From contig JAAEOA010000332.1 of assembly GCA_024223715.1 (NCBI GenBank), forward strand, positions 56,754 through 120,753: a stretch of 64,000 bases of DNA, read 5' to 3'. The notes under the pieces were generated by a model. The model was not told the DNA's origin. It saw nothing but the letters and a program-made list of their open reading frames with translations, and searched no databases. The translations under genes were made by a program, and so were the position numbers. This document shows positions 32,610-40,178 of the stretch, piece after piece (position 1 is the first letter of the stretch; each line of letters opens with the position of its first letter). The DNA comes from a bacterium. Lineage in GTDB: Bacteria; Krumholzibacteriota; Krumholzibacteriia; LZORAL124-64-63.

Positions 32610-34313
32610 TTAGAATCCGGCAGCCATACCCATACCACGAGGATCACTGGCTCCTTCAATATGGCCGGTTTCAGGTTCAACAACAATTATCTGCGCGTTG
32701 CAAATAGGACCACGAGATTGAAGAATGTGTCCCATACCTTTGAGAACATTCTGAACACCGGGGCTGATTCCGTACTCTTCAAAATATAATTTCCGCGGAA
32801 ACCACTGATGATGAATCCGGGGAGCAGTGACCGCCTGCAATGCATTCATTTCATGATCGACGACATTAACAATAGTTTGAAGAGTTGTAGAAATAATTTT
32901 AGACCCGCCAGGAGCACCGGTAACAATACGAACTTTTCCTGACTCGGTCACAATGGTGGGTGTCATACTGGACAAAGGTCGTTTTCCTGGAGCAATGCTA
33001 TTGGCCTCAGCACCCACCAGACCAAAAGCATTGGGAGTGCCGGGTGCTGCTGCGAAATCATCCATCTCATTGTTCATCAACACTCCTGTTCCTGGTGCCA
33101 TTCTACAGGATCCGAAAGTCAGATTAATTGTTAATGTTGCGGCAATAGCCATGCCCTGAGAATCGATAATACTTAAATGGGTAGTTTCATTGCTTTCAGT
33201 GTGAACCAACGGCGCACCAATTATTGATTCCTCGGGAAATGCACGATCTGACTGGATGTGATTTCTTAACGAATCGGCATGTGTTTTTGCAACCAGACGC
33301 TGAACTGGGACCAGAACAAAATCGGAGTCACCCAGATAAAGACTACGGTCGGCATAAGCAAATTTCATGGCTTCAGTTAACCAGTGCAAACTTTTCGAAG
33401 AGTTGAAACCTGCACCAGATAAATCAAAAGGCTCCAGAATATTGAGCATTTGAACCAAATGAACGCCACCGCTACTGGGCGGAGCCATTGAGTACACATC
33501 CAGCTCGTGGTACTGGCCATGGACAGGATCACGCCAGCGAGGCTTATACGCTGCCAAATCTTTCAGGCTGATTCCTGACTGATTATTGCCAGTGGAAACT
33601 TCCACTATGGCTTCAGCAACAGGGCCACTGTAAAAAGCATTTGGGCCATGGTCAGCAATGAGTTTCATGGTTTGAAACAAATGTTCCTGCACAAGAGAAG
33701 AACCAAGATCCGGGATTTTTCCACCGGGCAGAAAAACCAAGCGGGCAGCCTCGTTAAAATGTTCTTTTTTCCATTCGATGCGGGTTTGGAGCATGGGTGA
33801 AACCGGAATTTGGCGAATTTCCCTGGCGGCTGACAGGACCAGATCTTTCCAAGGCAGACGCCCACCTTTTTGATGCAACTCCCACAGACCAGCCACCAAC
33901 CCGGGCACACCGGATGCCAGTGGGCCACTCCTGCTTAAATATGAATCAGGTTGACCATCAATCAGATACATGTCGCGATGCGCTGTCATAGGAGCAGTTT
34001 CTCTGGCATCGAGAGTTTTCACTTGTTCAGCCGAGGGGTCAAACCAAACAAAAAAACCACCTCCCCCAAGGCCGGAGCTGTAGGGCTCGCATCCGGCCAG
34101 AGCAAGGCTTACCGCAACGGTGGCATCCACAGCATTGCCACCCTCCCGCAACACTGATAAACCAAGATTTGTGGCAATGGGATGCGCACTGACTACCATA
34201 CAGGACTCTCCCACAGCGGGAGAGTCCACAGCAACTGAAGCCGACGGCATCAAGGCAACAACAAACAACCAACAAAAAACCGGAAAAATCATATTTCGCA
34301 ATTCAGAATTCAT
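32610..34313 (-). CDS. ggt: Gamma-glutamyltranspeptidase
   Basis: A periplasmic Ntn-hydrolase of 567 residues that transfers or hydrolyses gamma-glutamyl groups, for example from glutathione. It is made as a proenzyme. The likely self-cleavage point is before the first Thr of TTHLSIID (T377), which becomes the nucleophile. Other landmarks are EGGNAVDATVAVSLAL, GLGGGGFFVW, DARETAP and the lid-side RPLSSMTPTIV. There is an N-terminal signal segment (FPVFCWLFVVALMPSASVA). The ATG used has GGAGG before it and overlaps the B3/B4 gene stop by 4 bases. Confidence 0.94.
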   Translation of the reverse strand: MNSELRNMIFPVFCWLFVVALMPSASVAVDSPAVGESCMVVSAHPIATNLGLSVLREGGNAVDATVAVSLALAGCEPYSSGLGGGGFFVWFDPSAEQVKTLDARETAPMTAHRDMYLIDGQPDSYLSRSGPLASGVPGLVAGLWELHQKGGRLPWKDLVLSAAREIRQIPVSPMLQTRIEWKKEHFNEAARLVFLPGGKIPDLGSSLVQEHLFQTMKLIADHGPNAFYSGPVAEAIVEVSTGNNQSGISLKDLAAYKPRWRDPVHGQYHELDVYSMAPPSSGGVHLVQMLNILEPFDLSGAGFNSSKSLHWLTEAMKFAYADRSLYLGDSDFVLVPVQRLVAKTHADSLRNHIQSDRAFPEESIIGAPLVHTESNETTHLSIIDSQGMAIAATLTINLTFGSCRMAPGTGVLMNNEMDDFAAAPGTPNAFGLVGAEANSIAPGKRPLSSMTPTIVTESGKVRIVTGAPGGSKIISTTLQTIVNVVDHEMNALQAVTAPRIHHQWFPRKLYFEEYGISPGVQNVLKGMGHILQSRGPICNAQIIVVEPETGHIEGASDPRGMGMAAGF

Positions 34314-35011
34314 TCTGAACCTCCTGCCAAAAGGGACGAAAATGTAGTTGTTGCCCGACAATGTTTCTGAAAAAGAGTCGAAAAAATAATTATTGCCTCT
34401 TGCATGGCTTGGGCAGAATACTCATGAGTGGCCATAATTATCACCAAAACTTGCCGCGTTTGATCCGACACACAGGTCCTCGCAGAATCACTTGTTGGGG
34501 AACCGAATGCCCCGTCGAGATCAAATAGAGCCAATCGTCCGGATAAATTGACATCTCCTTTGCGGATACCGGGATAAGATTCACCCTCCCGTCCGCTCCG
34601 TAAGGTCACATCGCCCCTAACTTTTTCCCAATCATACATTCCCACTGGTAAAAGAAAACTGAGGCTGGCAAGGTTGCAACAATCGACCGCATTGTTTATC
34701 TGATACAACCCTTTACCCTTGATGACTCTTCTCAACAGAGCTTCGCTGCTGGGACGGTGCCGGGAGGGATCCATGTTGAAACTTTTGTATAGATTGCGGG
34801 CTTCGGTAAGTCCTGCAATTTCGGAAGGCAGCATCCCTTGATACTGCTTTTGTAAATCCAGAGACAATTCAGCTGTTTCAACCTGGACCTGATGATTTTC
34901 AAAGATCTCAACCGGGTCAAAAAGGATAACACCACAGGACAATTTATCAACGGCTTCAGAGGCAATTGTCACCGACCCTCCATGGGGCAAATCAACTGAT
35001 GGTTCAACCAT
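34310..35011 (-). CDS. B3/B4 tRNA-binding domain protein
   Basis: A protein of about 234 residues built on the B3/B4 domain found in phenylalanyl-tRNA synthetase beta chains. Signature stretches are MDPSRHRPSSEALLRRVIKG, GLYQINNAVDCCNLASL, LPVGMYD, YPGIRKGDVNLSGRLALFD and DSARTCVSDQTRQVLV. Stand-alone proteins of this family are thought to edit mischarged tRNAs or bind aminoacyl groups, but their role is not settled. Start choice: Met codons lie at 35023, 35017 and 35011, all inside the end of rfbB. The one used has GGTGA upstream. It overlaps rfbB by 8 bases and ggt by 4. Confidence 0.82.
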   Translation of the reverse strand: MVEPSVDLPHGGSVTIASEAVDKLSCGVILFDPVEIFENHQVQVETAELSLDLQKQYQGMLPSEIAGLTEARNLYKSFNMDPSRHRPSSEALLRRVIKGKGLYQINNAVDCCNLASLSFLLPVGMYDWEKVRGDVTLRSGREGESYPGIRKGDVNLSGRLALFDLDGAFGSPTSDSARTCVSDQTRQVLVIIMATHEYSAQAMQEAIIIFSTLFQKHCRATTTFSSLLAGGSE

Positions 35012-36047
35012 TGGCATCACCATGACCAGAGGAGTGACCACCCCGATTGCCATACATTTGCTGATAATATTTTTTGTACTCACCCGTTCGGATTTCTTCC
35101 CACCATGTTCGGTTTTCCACATACCAGGCAACGGTCAGGTCCAATCCTTTTGAAAAATCAAGAGAAGGCTTCCAGTCAAGTTCATTCATGATTTTTCCTG
35201 CATCAATGGCATACCTAAGGTCATGGCCAGGGCGGTCTTTGACAAAAGAAATCAGGTCCCGGCTTTTGCCCAGCTTATCCACCAGAAGGTGAACCAGTTC
35301 CAGGTTTGGCATTTCATTGCATCCACCAATGTTGTAAACCTCTCCCTCTTTTCCGGAACGCATGACTTTATCGATAGCAGAGCAATGATCGCCAACGTAT
35401 AGCCAGTCCCTGACGTTCATGCCATCTCCATATACCGGAAGAGTTTTTTCTTCCAGAATATTGGCAATCATCAGGGGAATAAGTTTTTCAGGGAATTGGT
35501 AGGGACCGTAGTTATTGCTGCAACGAGTTATGATCACGGGGAAATTGAAAGTCTTAAAAAAAGATCGACACATTAAATCGGCGGCCGCTTTGCTGGCCGC
35601 ATAAGGGGAATTGGGAGCCAGTGGTGTGTTTTCGGTGAACATCCCGTCGTTGCCCAAAGAACCATATACTTCATCGGTGCTGACCATCACAAAGCGTTTC
35701 ACCTTTGCTCGACGGCATTCTTCCAGCAAAATTTCAGTGCCCAAAATATTTGTGCGAACAAAGATTTCTGGTCCTTCAACACTGCGGTCCACATGACTTT
35801 CGGCAGCAAAATGGACAACCGCCTCAATGGATTCCCCGGCCAGAATTTCACGAACCTTCTGGCGATCAGTAATATCACCAAGGACAAAACGATATTGGGG
35901 GTTGTCTTCCAAACCGGCCAAATTGGCTAAATTTCCAGCGTAGGTCAGAACATCCAAATTAACCACTCGGTCGGTGGTCGTTTCAAGCAGCAAACGCACG
36001 TGGTTGGAGCCAATAAATCCAGCTCCGCCGGTAACCAGGATGTTCAT
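35004..36047 (-). CDS. rfbB: dTDP-glucose 4,6-dehydratase
   Basis: An NAD-dependent SDR enzyme of 347 residues that makes dTDP-4-keto-6-deoxyglucose, the precursor of rhamnose and other deoxysugars. It has the Rossmann motif TGGAGFIG (7-14), the active-site STDEVYG and Y149-x3-K153 (SPYAASK), and the family signatures FAAESHVDRS, RCSNNYGPYQFPEKLIP and GDGMNVRDWL. The usual partners rfbA, rfbC and rfbD are not beside it. Its ATG overlaps the BtpA-like gene stop by 4 bases. Confidence 0.95.
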   Translation of the reverse strand: MNILVTGGAGFIGSNHVRLLLETTTDRVVNLDVLTYAGNLANLAGLEDNPQYRFVLGDITDRQKVREILAGESIEAVVHFAAESHVDRSVEGPEIFVRTNILGTEILLEECRRAKVKRFVMVSTDEVYGSLGNDGMFTENTPLAPNSPYAASKAAADLMCRSFFKTFNFPVIITRCSNNYGPYQFPEKLIPLMIANILEEKTLPVYGDGMNVRDWLYVGDHCSAIDKVMRSGKEGEVYNIGGCNEMPNLELVHLLVDKLGKSRDLISFVKDRPGHDLRYAIDAGKIMNELDWKPSLDFSKGLDLTVAWYVENRTWWEEIRTGEYKKYYQQMYGNRGGHSSGHGDANG

Positions 36048-36877
36048 GAAATGCCTTCCGTTTGGGCTTGTCTAAAAGCAGCCAGAAATTCTTGGGTTTT
36101 GTTAACCGAAACCACGGGCAAACCAGTGTCCGGATCATTGATTTTTAATGATGACCCCACGATACATCCGTCCGCTTGAGGGAAAAAATCGCAAGCCGTG
36201 GCAGAGGTCATCCCGCTACCGACAAGTATTGGACAATCGGGCAGGGCTTCTCTGACCGTTTCCACATCTGTTGCATTGGCACCACTCCCGGTTGCAGCCC
36301 CAGTAACGATGACCGCATCGGCCAGACCACGCAACCTTAAATCCTGGGCTTCCTCGCCTAGAGGGCGCCCAGCCAGAGGTAAGGCATGCTTTACCCGGAC
36401 ATCTGCCAGAATGCCCAGCTTGGGAGCATCAAGTTGACGGCGGAGTCGAAGAGTATGCCAGGCGCGTCCTTCAATACTTCCCTGATCAGTAACAGAGGCG
36501 CCTGAATGGACGTTCACACGGATGAAACGGGCACCTGTGGCAACGGCAATGCCCAGGGCGGAAGCTGCGTCATTTCGAAGGACATTAACTCCAAGAGCCA
36601 GATTTGGAAATTCATGAGCCATCGTGGTGATGATTGAGGCCATTGCAGCAACAGTTTCAGCCGGGACGATTCCAGGGTAGAAAGGAACATCATTATAGTT
36701 TTCCACCATGACAGCTTTTATTCCAGCTTCAGAAAGTGCAGACGCATCAGACAGGGCAGCAGCACAAACTGTAGCCAAATCCCCCTGCCAGGCGGGGCTG
36801 CCGGGCAATGCCTGCAGATGAACCATGCCAATAACGCCCGGATCAATCAACTCCCGAAAATACTCCTGGTTCCACAT
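36044..36877 (-). CDS. BtpA/SgcQ family TIM-barrel protein
   Basis: A 277-residue protein of the BtpA family. Landmarks are GMVHLQALPGSP at the N-terminus, AVMVENYNDVPFYP, RVNVHSGASVTDQG, DVRVKHALPL and a C-terminal phosphate-binding-type loop ADGCIVGSSLKI. BtpA in cyanobacteria is needed for photosystem I build-up, and SgcQ-type members sit in sugar-use loci. No photosynthesis gene is near here, so a sugar- or nucleotide-related enzyme is more likely. It heads an operon with rfbB, the B3/B4 gene and ggt, with overlaps of 4 to 8 bases. It is divergent from tdk. Confidence 0.85.
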   Translation of the reverse strand: MWNQEYFRELIDPGVIGMVHLQALPGSPAWQGDLATVCAAALSDASALSEAGIKAVMVENYNDVPFYPGIVPAETVAAMASIITTMAHEFPNLALGVNVLRNDAASALGIAVATGARFIRVNVHSGASVTDQGSIEGRAWHTLRLRRQLDAPKLGILADVRVKHALPLAGRPLGEEAQDLRLRGLADAVIVTGAATGSGANATDVETVREALPDCPILVGSGMTSATACDFFPQADGCIVGSSLKINDPDTGLPVVSVNKTQEFLAAFRQAQTEGIS

Positions 36878-37032
36878 TTTAGGGTTTTCCTTCCGGCCAA
36901 ATAAGGATTTGGCTGTGTTTGGCCCGGACCTGTCAACGGTCGGGAAAAAAAAGATGAAAATTCCAGGTTGAGCCCCGGGATGTGATAGAATAACTTACCC
37001 TGTCTACAGAAAAACACCAGAAATGGAGCAAC

Positions 37033-37644
37033 ATGCAGATAATAAACGGAAAATCAGGCTGGATCGAGATAATTTGCGGTCCCATGTTCAGCGGGAAAAG
37101 TGAAGAGCTGATCAAACGCCTGCGTCGAGCCCAAATTGCCAAACGTCGGGTTCAGATATTCAAGCATGGCAGCGATGCCCGCTATGATGCCACGAGCATT
37201 GTCTCCCACAGCCAGATGAGCTTGCCGGGAGTGGCCATTTCAGACATCAATGAATTGATGGAACTCGTGGATGACCGCACGGAATTGGTGGCTATCGATG
37301 AAGGTCAGTTTTTCAGCGATGATATTCTTGCAGTGACTAACAAACTTGCCAACCAGGGCAAAAGGATCATTGTTGCCGGCCTTGATATGGACTACCTGGG
37401 AAACCCTTTTGGTCCAATGCCCAAACTCATGTGCTCTGCTGAATATGTTTCAAAACAACTGGCTATTTGCATGTCCTGTGGTGATCCAGCCAATTTCACT
37501 CAGCGACTGACCCAAGCGACCGAACAAGTTGTTGTGGGGGCAGATGAGACCTACGAAGCCCGCTGCAGGCTCCATTTTGAACCAGCTTTTGAATCGTCTT
37601 TGCAGCAGGCCAAAAAAAAAACAAAAAATAAAGCAAACGGCTGA
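37033..37644 (+). CDS. tdk: Thymidine kinase
   Basis: A type II thymidine kinase of 203 residues that salvages thymidine to dTMP. It has P-loop GPMFSGKS (16-23), the catalytic Glu E90 (VAIDEGQFF), the lasso/zinc domain with C146, C149, C178 and H181 (CMSCGD, YEARCRLHF) and the substrate loop YLGNPFGPMP. It ends in a lysine-rich tail. It runs convergently with the HDOD gene, with a 12-base gap. Confidence 0.95.
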   Translation: MQIINGKSGWIEIICGPMFSGKSEELIKRLRRAQIAKRRVQIFKHGSDARYDATSIVSHSQMSLPGVAISDINELMELVDDRTELVAIDEGQFFSDDILAVTNKLANQGKRIIVAGLDMDYLGNPFGPMPKLMCSAEYVSKQLAICMSCGDPANFTQRLTQATEQVVVGADETYEARCRLHFEPAFESSLQQAKKKTKNKANG

Positions 37645-37655
37645 CGATAATTAGA

Positions 37656-39620
37656 TCAATTAAAAAAATGTGGATCAATGCGCAGTTGTGAGGCTTGTGC
37701 TTGCAGCTCCCTATACTGAGAACGACCCACCGATAGGAATTGACAAGCCCTGCTCATTTCCGGTGGGTTTTCATCATCCACAATTTGGGCTTCGTTCAGG
37801 ATTTCCATATTCTCTTCCTGCGAACCACTGCCAGAGCAAGCAGCAATCTCTTCACCAAGAGCAATCATTGCTGCCAGGCGGCTTTGTTGGGCATTTTCAT
37901 CTTCAAAATTATGATGCCACCGCACGGCTTGCTCCAACTCTTCACTCAAATTCCAGTCCTTAATAAGCAAAGATCCCAGAGATCCATGGTCAAACCCCAG
38001 GAGTTCCTTTTCAACCACGTGATAAGGACGGTTTGTCGTTTCTGATTCGGTCAAAATTTCCTGAAAAAGCTGGGGATGGCTACGAGCCAGCACCAATTGA
38101 CCAATATTCTGCATTAGCCCACCAATAAACAGGCCTTCAGGTTCGCGAGTCCCCAACGCCTGACCCACCAATTGTCCTGCCATGGCGGAAAGAACTGATT
38201 GGCGCCAGATTTTTTTATACAACGCCCCAGCCCCAGGTGCCAGGAAAACCGATTTGGTTGCTGTAACAACCGTCCAGTTTCGAATGGTTACAAAACCCAA
38301 ACGAACAATTGCTTCACTCACAGTTCGAATTTCCCGAACGGCCCCATAAAATGGACTGTTGGCAATGCGCAGAACTTTTGCCGTGAGAGTCTGGTCCATG
38401 GCCAAAGCTTTTTCAAGCCTCGTTGCTGTGGTTTTGGGATCTTCAATTACAGCCATTATATGGCATGCGGCTTTGGGCAAAGCAGGAAGCTCCCCACTGT
38501 GATGCAAAATAATTTCAGGCGTAAGATTTTCTTTTTCCAGTGTAAGAGCCTCAGGTAACTGATCGGAAGTTTCAGGAATTTGAGGTCTTTTTTTCTCCGG
38601 ATTCAGAGGTATTTCCAAGGGTGGTTTTTCATTCAGTGAAGTTTTTTTTTCATCCTCAAAAGGGTCCAGTTCAATGCCTGCGGGAGCTTTTGCCGGTCCA
38701 ACTTTCGGAGGTGTTACAAATTGCAGGGGTTCAGGTTTTTCCTCGGAATCCAGATCATGGTGAGATCCGGATTCATTAACGGTGGAATTCTTGACTGAAT
38801 TGGACGTAGCATCCAAAGCAGGACCCTGATTCACTCTAATTTTTTCACGCCGAGCCATTTCAGCTTGGTAAATGGCATTTACCCGACCGGTATGACTTCG
38901 AATCCCCTTGTTTAACAGACACATGCGAGAAAGAGCAAAATGGGCCAGAACTTCGGCCATGGCCAATCCATTTGCCTGGGCCTTGTCTGCATCCAGATAC
39001 AAAAATGTATTCCAGTGGTTCTGAGATGGTAAAGGTAAAATAATAATTTCCCGGTCGGTGCTGCCACGTCCAAGCATCAGGGTTAAATCCAGAGGAAAGT
39101 GTTTTACCGGAACCGGTCCACAAAATACTGATGCTTCATCTCCGACCGCAGCAAAAATATCACCCTTACTGCATGGAATCGGAGCCCGACCATCGCGTCC
39201 TTTACGTTTAGCATCGGCCGGGAGTTTGATGTTTCTTTCCATGAAAACCTGCAAACCACTGGTCCAGCGTTTGAGCAACACCAAACGCAAACCTGTATCA
39301 TCGGCTAGCTGGGCAAAAAAGTTGGGAAAGTCTTTAAGTTTGGTAAAATTCGTCATTTGCAGCAGATATCGCCGCATTTGATTTACACCCTGATCTCCCG
39401 AATAACCTTTTGAAAGAGTGCTGGTTTCCTCCGGGGCCAAATCGTTGCTCGGCAGAGCTGGAGGGTTAATGCTTTCCGGAATCTGGTTTTTTGGTTCAGC
39501 AACAGCTGTAGCAACAACTGAATCATCCGAAGGAGTCTCTTCGGTCAATTCCCGTACCCGGCTCTGCAGAGCGTCCAAGGTCTGGAGAATGTCATTTAAC
39601 TCTTTGGGATTCTTGGTCAA
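37656..39620 (-). CDS. HDOD domain signalling protein
   Basis: A 654-residue cytoplasmic protein. Residues 1-60 start with a predicted coiled coil (LNDILQTLDALQSRVREL). Residues about 80-275 look like a GAF-type sensor. A low-complexity Pro/Glu/Lys linker spans about 285-365, and an HDOD domain fills about 365-590 (LPALPKAACHIMAVIEDP, VLRIANSPFYGAVREI, EAIVRLGF). The HD residues needed for phosphodiester hydrolysis are absent (FIGGLMQNIGQLVLA), as usual for HDOD, so it is a protein-interaction or signalling module rather than an enzyme. Gene context says nothing more about its partner. Confidence 0.85.
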   Translation of the reverse strand: MTKNPKELNDILQTLDALQSRVRELTEETPSDDSVVATAVAEPKNQIPESINPPALPSNDLAPEETSTLSKGYSGDQGVNQMRRYLLQMTNFTKLKDFPNFFAQLADDTGLRLVLLKRWTSGLQVFMERNIKLPADAKRKGRDGRAPIPCSKGDIFAAVGDEASVFCGPVPVKHFPLDLTLMLGRGSTDREIIILPLPSQNHWNTFLYLDADKAQANGLAMAEVLAHFALSRMCLLNKGIRSHTGRVNAIYQAEMARREKIRVNQGPALDATSNSVKNSTVNESGSHHDLDSEEKPEPLQFVTPPKVGPAKAPAGIELDPFEDEKKTSLNEKPPLEIPLNPEKKRPQIPETSDQLPEALTLEKENLTPEIILHHSGELPALPKAACHIMAVIEDPKTTATRLEKALAMDQTLTAKVLRIANSPFYGAVREIRTVSEAIVRLGFVTIRNWTVVTATKSVFLAPGAGALYKKIWRQSVLSAMAGQLVGQALGTREPEGLFIGGLMQNIGQLVLARSHPQLFQEILTESETTNRPYHVVEKELLGFDHGSLGSLLIKDWNLSEELEQAVRWHHNFEDENAQQSRLAAMIALGEEIAACSGSGSQEENMEILNEAQIVDDENPPEMSRACQFLSVGRSQYRELQAQASQLRIDPHFFN

Positions 39621-39818
39621 TTGCCTGCCTGCCTGTTGGGGTCACAGCTCTTGGGTGAATTTCAGTAACCCAGCTGGTCTACTTGTTGTTCTCATCGGCA
39701 CAAATGAACCGGGCTTTCGTATTTTTTATTATTATTTGAAAAACTGTCTGAAAATTTGCCTCCAGGGGCATCTCTGTCTTATTTTGCTGGAAGATTGTTC
39801 AAACCGAAGGAAAATAAT

Positions 39819-40178
39819 ATGCTGCACCGAATAACAAAAACGTTCTCATTCGACTCTGCCCATTGGTTGCCTCATGTGGATGAGAACCACAAATGCAGAC
39901 GCCTGCATGGACACACTTATTCGGTCATCCTTGGTTTAGAAGGTCCTTTGCATCCAGAATTTGGTTGGGTTCAGGATTATGGGGAGGTTAGCTGGGCCTT
40001 TGCTCCAATGCTTGAAGCTCTAGATCACCAGTGCCTGAATGAAATTGAAGGTCTTGAAAATCCTACGGCTGAAATTCTGGCAGCATGGATTTACAAAAAT
40101 CTAAAACCCAAGCTGCCCCTATTAAAAGATGTGACTGTTTGTGAGACTCCGAATGCTTCGGCTGTTTACAAACCCTGA
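39819..40178 (+). CDS. queD: 6-carboxy-5,6,7,8-tetrahydropterin synthase (QueD family)
   Basis: A 119-residue T-fold enzyme that makes the queuosine/deazapurine precursor 6-carboxytetrahydropterin. Zinc ligands are H15 (SAHWL), H30 and H32 (RLHGHTY). Catalytic residues are C26, D69-H70 (ALDHQC) and E109 (CETPNAS). The ATG with AAGGA just upstream matches the family N-terminus. A 21-codon in-frame extension is rejected. No other queuosine gene is near. Its last 13 bases overlap the convergent BatD/BatE fusion gene. Confidence 0.93.
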   Translation: MLHRITKTFSFDSAHWLPHVDENHKCRRLHGHTYSVILGLEGPLHPEFGWVQDYGEVSWAFAPMLEALDHQCLNEIEGLENPTAEILAAWIYKNLKPKLPLLKDVTVCETPNASAVYKP

